Source of the DNA: Caulobacter endophyticus
GTDB taxonomy: Bacteria; Pseudomonadota; Alphaproteobacteria; Caulobacterales; Caulobacteraceae
Assembly: GCF_029543245.1 (NCBI RefSeq)
Contig: NZ_JARQWV010000001.1
Span: 186,001 to 250,000 of the forward strand
Direction of reading: 5' to 3'
Length of the DNA: 64,000 bases
Positions 43,169 through 51,988 of this stretch are shown here, one piece after another; positions within the stretch are counted from its first letter, which is position 1; every line of letters begins with the position of its first letter. Made by a program: the position numbers and the translations under genes. The notes under the pieces were generated by a model that saw only the letters and a program-made list of their open reading frames with translations, was not told the origin of the DNA and did no database searches.

Positions 43169-45538
43169 ATGTCCCTTGCCCTGAAGCTGCACAAATCCGC
43201 GGGCGTGCCGGTGACCGCCGGCGTTCACCGGCTGCTGGTCAAGGCGAACGGCGCCCGCGACGCCAAGCAGTGGACTCAAGCGGCACGGGGCTACGCCGAG
43301 GCCTTGTCGCTCGCCCCCGACCTCGCCCACATCCACACCCAGCATGGCCACGCACTGAAGGAACTGGGCGACCTGCCCGCGGCGCGAGCGGCCTACCTGC
43401 GGGCGATGGCGTTGCGGCCCGACACGGCCGAGCCGCATCTTCACCTGGGGCACCTGCACAAGATGGAGGGCGACATCGCCGCGGCCGCCCGCAGCTATCT
43501 GAGCGCGGCCAGGATCGACCCAGCACATCCCGACGCCCTCCTCGAGCTCAGCGATCTGGCCGCCCAGGGATCCGACGTGAAATCCGCGGACCTGATGTCG
43601 CTCCTGCGCCTGCGGGAGCTGGGAACCCGCTCGAACGACGCCCATGACTGGCTTGCCCTGCCATCGGAAGCCGAGCACGCCGACGCATCCGGCCAGGCCG
43701 AAGACGGGGCGCCGTCCGGCCCGGCGCTGGTCTTCGACGTATCCGATCTGATCTCCTACTTCCGCAATGCCCGCCTACCGACGGGCATCCAGCGCGTGCA
43801 GATCGAAACCATCGCCAGCGCCCTGCGATCGGCATCCCGTCGCGTGCAGGTCTGCGTCTTCGCCGAGCAGCGCGACGAATGGGTCGAGATCGCGCCGGGC
43901 GTCTTCCTGGACCTGTGCCGGCTCAGCCTCGCCAGCGGCGACCGACAGGCGCCGGACTGGACCACGGCCATGACCCGCATGCGGCTGATGATGAACCTGG
44001 CCGACCCGATCGCCTTTCCCCAGGGCGCCTTCCTGATCAATCTGGGCACATCCTGGTGGCTGCAGAACTACTTCCTATTCGTTCGCCAGGCCAAGGCGCT
44101 GTACGGCATCCGCTACGTGCCCTTCGTCCACGACCTGATCCCGATCGTCGCGGGCGAGCATTGCACCAAGGCCCTCACCCAGGACTTCATCAGCTGGGCC
44201 ATCGGCGCGGTCGACCACGCCGACTTCTTCCTGGTGAACTCCGAGGCTACCAGACGCGACCTGCTGGCCATGGTCCAGACCCTCGGCCAGACGGTGGACC
44301 CGGACACGATCGCGATCGTTCATCTGGACGCCGACTTCCGCAAAGCCGACACGCCGCCCGCGCCCGAGGCCGCCCTGGCGGACTGGGGCCTGCATCGCGA
44401 GCCCTTCGTGCTGTTCGTGTCGACCATCGAGTCGCGAAAGAACCATCTGGGGGCGTTCGAGGCCTGGATCGCCCTGATCGGGCGGCACGGCATGCGCAAG
44501 GTTCCCAAGCTGGTCTGCGTGGGCAATCGCGGCTGGCTGAACGACGCGATATACGCCCGGCTCGACACCCATGAAGGCCTGCGCGAGCGGGTGGTGATGC
44601 TTTCCGGACTGTCAGACGCCCAGTTGGCCAGGCTCTACGCGTCCTGCCTCTTCACCCTGTATCCGAGCTCCTACGAGGGCTGGGGCCTGCCGGTCACCGA
44701 GTCCCTCTGCTACGGCAAGGTCCCGCTGACTTCCGATGCCTCCTCTCTGCCCGAGGCTGGCGGCCCCTTCGCCGTGCGGTTCGAGGCCGGCAACACGCCG
44801 CAGCTGATCGATACCCTGGAAACACTGATGTTCGACGCGGGTTTTCGAGCCGACTGCGAGCGCAAGATCGCCGAGGCGTTCCGCCCTCGGGCCTGGAGCG
44901 AGATCGCCGAACAGATGGCCGATCAGATCGACCAATGGTCCCGGCGGGAGTCGCCGCCGCGCCTTAACGTTCCGGCTCAGTTGGGCTTCTACCACCCCAT
45001 CACGCGCAATTTCGCGACCCGTATCTGGCGCGGCATGCGTTCGGCTGAAGCCTTCCGCGCAGGAGGCGGCTGGTGGCCGCCCGACGACTGGGGCTGCTGG
45101 AGCAAGCCTCGCGGGGGGCGGCTGGAGATCGCCCTGCCTCCGACATCGGAGCCGCTGCGCTTCTACCTGCGCCTTCACGGCCTGCCGACGCGCTCCACCA
45201 CCTACGAAGTCCGGGTTTCAGGCGCGAGCCGGGTGATGTCGGGCGCCCTGGCCTCGGGAGAGTTCAAATGGCTGGCCTGCGATGTCGCGCCTTCCCCTGA
45301 GCAGGTGCTGCACGTCACCCTGAAGGGGGGCGAGACCGAGAATCTGGCCAACGTAACGAGCGGCCAGGATGCGCGCGTCGTCAGCGTCGGCCTGAGCGGC
45401 TTCTTCCTTTGCGCCGCCAACGACACGAACGCCCGCGCGTCCTTCCTGGAAGCCGTGATGCTCAATCAGATGGACGATCTCTCGTTCGGGCGGGAGCTCA
45501 GCGAACAGTCGCATGGACTTGGCGAGCGTTCACAGTGA
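43169..45538 (+). CDS. TPR domain fused to GT4 glycosyltransferase with unassigned C-terminal domain
   Basis: A 789-residue multidomain enzyme. Residues 20-160 are TPR repeats (YAEALSLAPDLAHIHTQHGHALKELGDLPAARAAYLRAMAL). Residues about 185-590 are a GT4 glycosyltransferase with LVFDVSDLISYFRNARLPTGIQRVQIETI, VPFVHDLIPIV, VLFVSTIESRKNHLGAFEAW and the E-x7-E motif in SYEGWGLPVTESLCYGK. The last 180 residues (WWPPDDWGCWSKPRGGRLEIALPP to ETENLANVTSGQDARVVSVGLSGFFLC) look like a beta-sandwich, perhaps carbohydrate binding; I do not recognise a named family. The gene is 2 bp after kpsE-like and overlaps the methyltransferase by 4 nt. Confidence 0.9.
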   Translation: MSLALKLHKSAGVPVTAGVHRLLVKANGARDAKQWTQAARGYAEALSLAPDLAHIHTQHGHALKELGDLPAARAAYLRAMALRPDTAEPHLHLGHLHKMEGDIAAAARSYLSAARIDPAHPDALLELSDLAAQGSDVKSADLMSLLRLRELGTRSNDAHDWLALPSEAEHADASGQAEDGAPSGPALVFDVSDLISYFRNARLPTGIQRVQIETIASALRSASRRVQVCVFAEQRDEWVEIAPGVFLDLCRLSLASGDRQAPDWTTAMTRMRLMMNLADPIAFPQGAFLINLGTSWWLQNYFLFVRQAKALYGIRYVPFVHDLIPIVAGEHCTKALTQDFISWAIGAVDHADFFLVNSEATRRDLLAMVQTLGQTVDPDTIAIVHLDADFRKADTPPAPEAALADWGLHREPFVLFVSTIESRKNHLGAFEAWIALIGRHGMRKVPKLVCVGNRGWLNDAIYARLDTHEGLRERVVMLSGLSDAQLARLYASCLFTLYPSSYEGWGLPVTESLCYGKVPLTSDASSLPEAGGPFAVRFEAGNTPQLIDTLETLMFDAGFRADCERKIAEAFRPRAWSEIAEQMADQIDQWSRRESPPRLNVPAQLGFYHPITRNFATRIWRGMRSAEAFRAGGGWWPPDDWGCWSKPRGGRLEIALPPTSEPLRFYLRLHGLPTRSTTYEVRVSGASRVMSGALASGEFKWLACDVAPSPEQVLHVTLKGGETENLANVTSGQDARVVSVGLSGFFLCAANDTNARASFLEAVMLNQMDDLSFGRELSEQSHGLGERSQ

Positions 45539-46524
45539 AGGATCTGGATGGGGACCAAGCTTCGCAGGACCGCCAGGCCACCGTCTTCGACGTCGAGGCC
45601 TGCTATCGAACGTTTCTGGGACGCGATTGCGAAACTCCGGAGACCGCCAAGGCGCACCTGGCCGACGCTCCGTCCGTGTGGGCGCTGGTCGATCGCTTCC
45701 GGGCCTCGGCCGAGGCCCGTCGATATCGCATCCACGCCGCCGCCCAGGACATCTGCCAGGATCAGGACGGGCGCGGCGTCGACCTGACGCTCGACGAGGC
45801 CCAGGCCCAGGCCCTCTCCGCGCAGGTCGAGGCCGTCTGGTCGCGCTATGGGCGCGAGGAGGCGTTCTTTTCGGTGCTGACCAATCCGCGCTACCTCTCC
45901 AGCGCGCTACGCGACGAGCACATCGAGGAATTCTACGCGACGGGCGCGACCGAGGTCGAACGGTTCATCGAGGCCTGCCGCCGCAACGGCGTAGAGCCGC
46001 ACCCGGCCTGGTCGGTGCTGGAACTGGGATGCGGCGTCGCGCGCATGGGCGAGGCATTCGCTCAGCGGTTCTCCACCTATGCCGGCGTCGACATCAGCGC
46101 GGGACACCTGGCGCTGGCCAGGGATCGCCTGCGCGACCGCGGCGTCCGAAACGCGACCCTGAGACTGCTGCCCGATTTCCTGGCCGCCGACGACGGCTAC
46201 GACGTGTTCTTTTCCGTGATCGTGCTGCAGCACAATCCTCCGCCCATCATCCACAAGCTACTGGATATCAGCCTGCGGCGGCTCAATCCCGGCGGATACG
46301 CCAGCTTCCAGGTTCCCTGCTTCCTCTACGGTTACCAGTTCGAGACGAGCCGCTATCTGGCGGAGGCCGATCGGCCCGAAATCATGGAGATGCACGCCCT
46401 GCCCCAGCGCCATGTCTTCGACTTGCTGGCCCGCCACGGGCTGCACCCCATAGAGGTCGTGCCCGATGGCCGGATCGGGTCGATCGGCGTCTCCTACAGC
46501 TTCCTGGCCCGAAAGGCCGGCTGA
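45535..46524 (+). CDS. SAM-dependent methyltransferase
   Basis: A 329-residue protein with a helical N-terminal region (about 1-140, including DVEACYRTFLGRDCETPETAKAHL) and a class I methyltransferase domain. SAM motif I is VLELGCGVARMGEAFAQRF, followed by YAGVDISAGHLALAR and DVFFSVIVLQHNPPPIIHKLL. The GTG start overlaps the GT stop (GTGA), which supports co-translation. It probably methylates a sugar or the end of the exported glycan; the substrate is not shown by sequence. It is the last gene of the plus-strand capsule operon and converges on the Wza-like gene. Confidence 0.88.
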   Translation: MKDLDGDQASQDRQATVFDVEACYRTFLGRDCETPETAKAHLADAPSVWALVDRFRASAEARRYRIHAAAQDICQDQDGRGVDLTLDEAQAQALSAQVEAVWSRYGREEAFFSVLTNPRYLSSALRDEHIEEFYATGATEVERFIEACRRNGVEPHPAWSVLELGCGVARMGEAFAQRFSTYAGVDISAGHLALARDRLRDRGVRNATLRLLPDFLAADDGYDVFFSVIVLQHNPPPIIHKLLDISLRRLNPGGYASFQVPCFLYGYQFETSRYLAEADRPEIMEMHALPQRHVFDLLARHGLHPIEVVPDGRIGSIGVSYSFLARKAG

Positions 46525-46542
46525 TCCGGGCGCAATGCCCGA

Positions 46543-47700
46543 TCATTTGGCGATCACCTTGGCGGTGTAGATCGGCGAGAAGAACTGGTTGAGGACCTGT
46601 ATCAGCTTGGTGGACTGGTTGGCGCGCGCGTTGGCGACATAGATCACGTCTCGCGGGCGCATCTCGAAACCCTGCGCCAGGAAGTAGCTCTGCGGCTTCA
46701 GCAGATCCAGGCGATAGGCCACGGGCCTGGCGCCCGCGAGCGGCGCGCCGTCGGCCGCGCCGGGCTCGTAGCGGAACACGAAGACGGCGGACGGATCGGC
46801 CTGCTGGTCGCTGGGTCCTCCGGCCCTGGCGATCGCCTCGGCCAACGAGACCCTGGGCGTCTGGAACGGTGTCTCCGACACCTTGCCCGTGGCTCCGAAG
46901 ATCGTGAAGGTGCGCGGCTGATAGGCCACCACGATACGGTCGCGCGGACGTAAGGGCACATCCTCGGCCGAGCCCGCAACGATGGTCGCCAGCGGCGCCG
47001 AGACGGTTCGTCCGTCCCGACTGAGCTGCACGACGCTGTCCTGGACGGGGTTCACCGGTCCGCCGGCCAGGGCGACGACATCCAGCAGCCGTTCGCCCGT
47101 CAGGCTCAACGCAACACGGCCCGGCTTCTTGACCTCGCCCATGACCATCACGGTGTTGGCGACGTTGTCGCGGACGCTGACCACCACCTGGGGGTCCTGC
47201 GACTTGTTGCGCAAGGCCTGTGCGATCCGGCCGGCGAGCGCGTCCGGCGTCTGGCCGGCCGCCTGCACGCGACCGATCCACGGCAAGTTCACCGCGCCGT
47301 CCTGGCCGACCACGACGGGTGGAAGGATTTCAGCCGCGCCGGACGGTGGCGACAGGCCGCTTCCAGGGACGAAGGTCGAGCGTGCGGCGAAAAGGGCCGC
47401 GCCGATTTCATAGATGGCGATCTGGAGCACGTCGCCGGGTCCCAGCAGGTCGACCGGCGCGGCGCCTTCCGCATCCGGCACGCCAAGCCCGCCGGCAACC
47501 GGCTGCACGGCCAAGGACGTCACAAGGGCCTGATCGATGTCGAGGATTTCAAAGTCGCGCGTACGGCGCTGCTCGGCGTCGATGGCGGCGGCGGTCGGCC
47601 CGCTCGCCGGCAGGTTGGCGCAGGCGTTCAACGTCAGGAGCGCCGTGGCGGCGCCGATCATGGAGGCGGCGCGAAACCGCGGCCTGGCGATGAGGGTCAC
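46543..47700 (-). CDS. Polysaccharide export outer-membrane lipoprotein, Wza/KpsD-like
   Basis: A 385-residue outer-membrane export channel protein. The N-terminus has a lipobox (LLTLNACAN). A Poly_export domain follows (LLGPGDVLQIAIYEIG to VNLPWIGRVQAAGQTPDALAGRIAQAL), then SLBB-type segments (VMVMGEVKKPGRVALSLTGERLLDVVALAGGP and FTIFGATGKVSETPF). A GTG start overlaps the stop of the upstream glycosyltransferase gene. It is the outer-membrane partner for the KpsE/KpsM/KpsT-like proteins encoded on the other strand. Confidence 0.93.
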   Translation of the reverse strand: MTLIARPRFRAASMIGAATALLTLNACANLPASGPTAAAIDAEQRRTRDFEILDIDQALVTSLAVQPVAGGLGVPDAEGAAPVDLLGPGDVLQIAIYEIGAALFAARSTFVPGSGLSPPSGAAEILPPVVVGQDGAVNLPWIGRVQAAGQTPDALAGRIAQALRNKSQDPQVVVSVRDNVANTVMVMGEVKKPGRVALSLTGERLLDVVALAGGPVNPVQDSVVQLSRDGRTVSAPLATIVAGSAEDVPLRPRDRIVVAYQPRTFTIFGATGKVSETPFQTPRVSLAEAIARAGGPSDQQADPSAVFVFRYEPGAADGAPLAGARPVAYRLDLLKPQSYFLAQGFEMRPRDVIYVANARANQSTKLIQVLNQFFSPIYTAKVIAK

Positions 47701-49070
47701 GCTATGTCTCCGAAATGCTCGCCCCGTGGCGAGATCAAGGGGGGCTCATCCAGCAGCCGGGCGTGGAGGGCCCATAGGCGGCGCCGATAGGCCGACATCG
47801 AAAAGGCCGTCGCCCGTTGCCCTCCGGCCTCGCGCAGACCGGTCCGCAAGGCGTCATCGCCATCCAGGCGGCGAAGCGCCCGGGTCATGCCCGGCACGTC
47901 GTATGGGTCGACCAGGCAGCCCGCGTCGCCGACCACTTCGGCTGGCGCGCCGGCCGCCGAGGTCATAACCGGCGCGCCCAAGGTCATGGCCTCCAGCACC
48001 GGCAGACCGAAGCCTTCGTAGAGGGACGGAAAGACGACGGCCCGCGCGCCACGCATCAGAGTGCGCAGATGGTCCGTCGGCAGATAATCGATCCTGCGGA
48101 TCCGCCCAGCGCCGGGCAGCCGCATGCCATGTGCGCCTTCCAACAGCTTCAGCTCGTCGTCGGCCAGCCAGGCGCGCGGCCCCACCAGCACCAGCGGGGT
48201 TTCCAGCTCCGCCGCCAGATAGGCCTCGATGAGCCGGCCCACATTCTTCTTCGGCTCGATGGCGCCGACGAACAGGAAATAGCCTTCGGGCTTCAGGTCG
48301 AACAACGCCCGCAGTCGCGCCGTCAGGCTCCCCCCGTCGGCTTCCGCCCCTGGCGACAGGGCGGCCTGGTAGGTGTTGGTCACCCGGGCGGGATCGACGG
48401 GGAAGAAATCCAGTATATCCCGGCGCGACGCCTCGGAAACGGTGACGATGTGGTCGCCGCGAGCCAGACACTCTCGAAGCAGCCTGTCGTGATAGACCTT
48501 GTCGTCGAGTGTCGTGAACGGCAGCCGCAGCGGCACCAGGTCGTGCACGGTATAGAGGTTCAGCGCCCCCTCCAGCCGGAGCGGCAGCGGATAGGTCCAG
48601 TGCATGATCGCCGGCGGATCCGGCAGCCGCACGGTCAGGAACCGGCCGTAGCGCCGGAAATGTCGAGCCGCCAGGGGATAGAGACCGCCGAGGGTGAACA
48701 GTCGGTCGAAGACCGGCAACCTGGGAGCTCCCTCGCGCACGACGCGCCCTGAGATGGTCACCTCACGCGGCTCACGAACGCTCGGCGACAGGAATGCGCG
48801 CCGCATCGCCTGACCTAGCGTGGTGCGTCCTGCCGCCTCCGTGCGTCGCTGCGCGAGCCGATCGAAGAACAATGTCTCGCGCAGCGCCTCCGGCGCGGCC
48901 CTGGATACATCCAGGCCGTAGATCACGTCGATCGATCGGCCCAGCCCTCGCAGCGCCTCGCTCAGGGCATGCCCATAGGTGGCCACGCCCGTACCGTGCG
49001 GCAGGGCCAGGTTGAAGCCGTCGATCCCGACCCGATCACGCCGCACGATATCGCTCCGAATAGACAACAT
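47697..49070 (-). CDS. GT4-family glycosyltransferase
   Basis: A 457-residue glycosyltransferase. The N-terminal half has VGIDGFNLALPHGTGVATYGHALSEAL and LYTVHDLVPLRLPF. The C-terminal half has FLFVGAIEPKKNVGRLIEAYL and the E-x7-E motif in SLYEGFGLPVLEAMTLGAPVMTS. It overlaps the wza-like gene by 4 nt and diverges from the ATPase gene across an AT-rich gap. It is the third GT4 enzyme of the capsule locus. Confidence 0.93.
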   Translation of the reverse strand: MLSIRSDIVRRDRVGIDGFNLALPHGTGVATYGHALSEALRGLGRSIDVIYGLDVSRAAPEALRETLFFDRLAQRRTEAAGRTTLGQAMRRAFLSPSVREPREVTISGRVVREGAPRLPVFDRLFTLGGLYPLAARHFRRYGRFLTVRLPDPPAIMHWTYPLPLRLEGALNLYTVHDLVPLRLPFTTLDDKVYHDRLLRECLARGDHIVTVSEASRRDILDFFPVDPARVTNTYQAALSPGAEADGGSLTARLRALFDLKPEGYFLFVGAIEPKKNVGRLIEAYLAAELETPLVLVGPRAWLADDELKLLEGAHGMRLPGAGRIRRIDYLPTDHLRTLMRGARAVVFPSLYEGFGLPVLEAMTLGAPVMTSAAGAPAEVVGDAGCLVDPYDVPGMTRALRRLDGDDALRTGLREAGGQRATAFSMSAYRRRLWALHARLLDEPPLISPRGEHFGDIA

Positions 49071-49218
49071 GCGAAACGCGCCAGGAACTCAAACGAAATT
49101 GAATATTATTCAATACATAATGGCACATCCGAGCCAAAATGCAGATTATGTATAAACAATGTTGATCGAAGAGACGCCATCGAGCAGAATGTAGATTGCA
49201 CATGGAGATTGCGCCGCC
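49071..49218. promoter_or_regulatory. AT-rich divergent promoter region with inverted repeats
   Basis: A 148-bp gap between divergent glycosyltransferase and ATPase genes, much more AT-rich than the rest of the window. It contains TTGAAT-ATT-ATTCAA at 49099-49113 and a second inverted pair ATACATAAT (49113-49121) / ATTATGTAT (49145-49153). It very likely holds both promoters and binding sites for a repressor or an AT-binding regulator of the MucR/Ros or nucleoid-protein type. Confidence 0.5.
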
Positions 49219-49881
49219 ATGATCATCTTCGATCACGTCAACAAGACCTATCGAGGACGCAACCTCACGCGCCACGTCCTGGAGGACGTGAGCTTCCAGA
49301 TACGTCCCGGAGAGGCCCTGGGCATCTGCGGCGCGAACGGCGCAGGCAAGTCGACCTTGCTGAGGCTGATCGCCGGCGTCGAGCGCGCCTCCTCGGGCCG
49401 CGTCACCCGCAGCATGTCGGTGTCGTGGCCCATCGGATACAGCAGCTGCTTCCAGGGCAGCCTGACGGGCGCGGACAACGCGCGCTTCATCGCCCGCATC
49501 TACCGCCAGCCCATCGAACCGCTGCTGGCCTTCGTCGAGGATTTCGCTCAACTGGGGGCCTATCTCCATCAGCCGGTGAAGACCTACTCTGCCGGCATGG
49601 CCGCGCGCCTGGCGTTCGCGGTGTCCCTGGCGATCGACTTCGACTGCTACCTGATCGATGAGGTCACCGGGGCCGGCGATGAGCGCTTCCGCCAGCGCTG
49701 CCATGACGCCCTCTCGCATCGTCGCGCCACCGGCGCGCTGGTGATGGTGTCCCACCACCCCGACACCCTGAACACCTATTGCGACCGGGGCGCGGTGCTT
49801 CAGGACGGACAGCTGCGCTTCTACGACACGATCGGCGAAGCGATCGAGGCGCATAGCGCCGCCCAGCGCGCTGACGCCTGA
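49219..49881 (+). CDS. Polysaccharide ABC exporter ATPase, KpsT-like
   Basis: A 220-residue ATPase. Walker A is GANGAGKST at residues 38-46, the signature is the YSAGMAARL variant usual in capsule exporters, and Walker B is CYLIDEVTGAGD, followed by the switch His in MVSHHPDTL. Length and motifs fit KpsT. It stands alone on the plus strand, between genes on the other strand, and should pair with the permease at 41128-41928. The ATG at 49219 is preceded by GGAG at 11 nt. Confidence 0.94.
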   Translation: MIIFDHVNKTYRGRNLTRHVLEDVSFQIRPGEALGICGANGAGKSTLLRLIAGVERASSGRVTRSMSVSWPIGYSSCFQGSLTGADNARFIARIYRQPIEPLLAFVEDFAQLGAYLHQPVKTYSAGMAARLAFAVSLAIDFDCYLIDEVTGAGDERFRQRCHDALSHRRATGALVMVSHHPDTLNTYCDRGAVLQDGQLRFYDTIGEAIEAHSAAQRADA

Positions 49882-49889
49882 CCGCGGCG

Positions 49890-50879
49890 TCATCGACGCA
49901 GCACCAGCATCTGATCCCTGGCCGCCGGCGCAGCCAGCACCTCGGCCCGACTGACGGCCCGCAGGCCGTGGCGCGGGTCGGCCAACTCCAGGGAAAAGCC
50001 CTCTTGCGTCAACTCACCCAGGAAGGCGTCTGGATCCGGATAGCGGGCCGCGGCGAACTCCAACAGCACACACAGCGGCCGCCCCTGCCCGATCAGGCCC
50101 CTCATGCCCCGCCAGATCGCCTGCTCGGAAGCTTCGGCGTCGATCTTGACGACGTCGACCCGAGGAATCTCGGCAAAGCCGTCAAGGCGTCGCGTATGAA
50201 GGACGGCAGAGCCGGCGCGCGATAGAGAGGCCTCGGCCGGCTGGATATGCCCGCCGCCCGGACGCCCCGGCGGAACCACCAGGCGCACGGCGACGCCATC
50301 GCGATCGGAGAGCGGCCACGGATGAGCCTGGATCATGGCGTCGAAGCCGTTGATCGCGGCCGATCGCGTCAGACGCCCGCGCAAGGCGGCGTTGGGCTCG
50401 AAGGCGTGGACCTGGCCGCCCGGCCCCGCCAGGTCCGCCATCAGCAGGCTGTAGTAGCCCAGGTGGGCGCCTACATCGACACAGACCATGCCGGGCCTAA
50501 CCAGCCCCAGCAGCGCCCGCGTAACCCAAAGCTCCCAGAAGCCGTCGAGCAGGAGATGCGCCGAGACATCGTCGTCGCGCGTATCCACCAGCATCTTGTA
50601 GCGGCCCAGCACGCGACAAAGCGCCGACCCGTCGCCCAGATAGGCGCTGGCGCACAACCCTCGGACAGCCGCCTCTACCTTGGCTGCGGGTGCGGTTTCC
50701 AGGCGACGCAAAGCCAAGCGCGACGCCCCGCCGTGATCCAGGCGCGCGCGAATTTGATCGATGACACGCACCACGTCGAAACCGTCCACCCCGAGGCCGC
50801 GAGCGCTTCGCAGCCCGGGCGACAAGGCCCCGTATGAAGACGGTACGCACCTGTGGATTTCCACAGGATCGGACGACAT
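49890..50879 (-). CDS. FkbM-family methyltransferase
   Basis: A SAM-dependent O-methyltransferase of about 329 residues. The core is VCVDVGAHLGYYSLLMADLAGPGGQVHAFEPN (motif I region), then AINGFDAMIQAHPWPLSDRDG and VDVVKIDAEASEQAIWRGM, the typical FkbM pattern. It probably decorates a glycan of the capsule locus. The ATG at 50879 is used; the frame is open to a TTG at 50933. If the palindrome at 50850-50867 is an operator, the real start may be a downstream GTG near 50789, because the palindrome otherwise lies inside codons 5-10. Confidence 0.85.
   Translation of the reverse strand: MSSDPVEIHRCVPSSYGALSPGLRSARGLGVDGFDVVRVIDQIRARLDHGGASRLALRRLETAPAAKVEAAVRGLCASAYLGDGSALCRVLGRYKMLVDTRDDDVSAHLLLDGFWELWVTRALLGLVRPGMVCVDVGAHLGYYSLLMADLAGPGGQVHAFEPNAALRGRLTRSAAINGFDAMIQAHPWPLSDRDGVAVRLVVPPGRPGGGHIQPAEASLSRAGSAVLHTRRLDGFAEIPRVDVVKIDAEASEQAIWRGMRGLIGQGRPLCVLLEFAAARYPDPDAFLGELTQEGFSLELADPRHGLRAVSRAEVLAAPAARDQMLVLRR
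50850..50867. promoter_or_regulatory. 18-bp CCTGTGG palindrome at the FkbM methyltransferase gene
   Basis: CCTGTGGATTTCCACAGG, a dyad with perfect 8-bp arms and a 2-nt centre, of the same form as the two copies at 38603-38656. It overlaps the start region of the FkbM gene and so could be an operator that ties this gene to the capsule operon. Confidence 0.5.
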
Positions 50880-51072
50880 CGCATCGAAGAAGGCCCGCCT
50901 GGACCAACGCGCCCCTGGCTGCGGAACAGGCAAGGCGGCGCGTCACCCGATACAGCGCCCCGGGCCGCGATCCCCAACGCCCGCCCTCGAAAGGCCCGTC
51001 CGGTCGGGAGCCGCTAGCACTGCGTCGCGCCAGGAGGCAGCAAGGCTTTACCGGCTTCAGGGCCTGACCGGC

Positions 51073-51897
51073 CTAGGACTGGCCGCTCCGGCCGATGATC
51101 GACGGCTCCAGTCGCTCGACGTAGCGGCGCGGCGAGAGGCCGAAGGCGCCACGGAACAGCGTCGTGAAGGCGCTGAGCGACGAGAACCCCAGCGTCTGGG
51201 CGACCTGGGTGGCCGACTGCCCTGCGCCCAGCAACGCCGCCGCCTGGGTCATCCGCAGTTGCTGGCGCCAGGCCACGAAGCTCATGCCGGTCTCTTCTCG
51301 GAAGTTGCGGGTGAAGGTGCGCCTGCTCATGCCCGCCTCGTTGGCCCAGGCGTCGATGTCGCGGCCGTCGGCCGGATCGCGTCTCAGGGCCGCGCAGACC
51401 CGCTGCAGCCGGCCGTCGGTCGGCAGGCGCGGCCCAGCCTCGGTGGAGGGCGGCGCGCGCGTGATCTCACCCAGGATCAGGCGGACGATGTCGCCCTCGC
51501 GACCGGCCTCGTCATAGAGGGCCTCGAAGGTCAAGAACTCCTCGACCAGCGCATGAAGGAAGGGCGCGATGTCGATCACCCGCAGCCCGTCAGGCTGGGG
51601 CGCAACGTGGGTGGTCACGTAGAGCACGTTGTAGGCGGCCGGGCCGCGGCAGCTGACCTCGTGGCGCACGCCCGCGGGGATCCACACGCCCCGCCCCGGC
51701 GGCAGAATGATCGCCTCGCCGCCCGCCCGCACCGCCGCCACGCCCTCCAGGCGGTAGGAGAACTGGGCCCGGTCGTGAACGTGCGGCGGGTCGTAGTAGC
51801 CGGTGGGCTGGCGGCCATGGAAACCCACCACCGGACGCAGCGGCGGATGGTCGGTGCTGCTCTTGTCGACGGGCGGCTCGGGGAGGTCTGCGGGCAC
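51073..51897 (-). CDS. AraC-family transcriptional regulator with cupin domain
   Basis: A regulator of about 274 residues. The N-terminal cupin is visible in PPHVHDRAQFSYRLEGVAAVRAGGEAIILPPGRGVWIPAGVRHEV. The C-terminal double HTH is visible in IDAWANEAGMSRRTFTRNFREETGMSFVAWRQQLRMTQAAALL and VAQTLGFSSLSAFTTLFRGAFGLSPRRY. The start is uncertain: I use the GTG at 51897 because the longer frame begins with a TTG (51996) inside a dyad. It diverges from the siderophore-uptake operon and is the natural candidate for its regulator. Confidence 0.87.
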   Translation of the reverse strand: MPADLPEPPVDKSSTDHPPLRPVVGFHGRQPTGYYDPPHVHDRAQFSYRLEGVAAVRAGGEAIILPPGRGVWIPAGVRHEVSCRGPAAYNVLYVTTHVAPQPDGLRVIDIAPFLHALVEEFLTFEALYDEAGREGDIVRLILGEITRAPPSTEAGPRLPTDGRLQRVCAALRRDPADGRDIDAWANEAGMSRRTFTRNFREETGMSFVAWRQQLRMTQAAALLGAGQSATQVAQTLGFSSLSAFTTLFRGAFGLSPRRYVERLEPSIIGRSGQS

Positions 51898-51988
51898 GGA
51901 TAGCTCTGGGGATTCTTCGGCGAGGCCGGATTTTCGGCCGCGGACTTGGGCCTGCGGCAGTCGGGAACGGGTCGATATATTGCACGAT

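Noticed and set aside
50761-51903. 380-codon plus-strand open frame opposite FkbM and AraC genes
   Set aside because: Both opposing genes show clear family motifs; this translation shows none.
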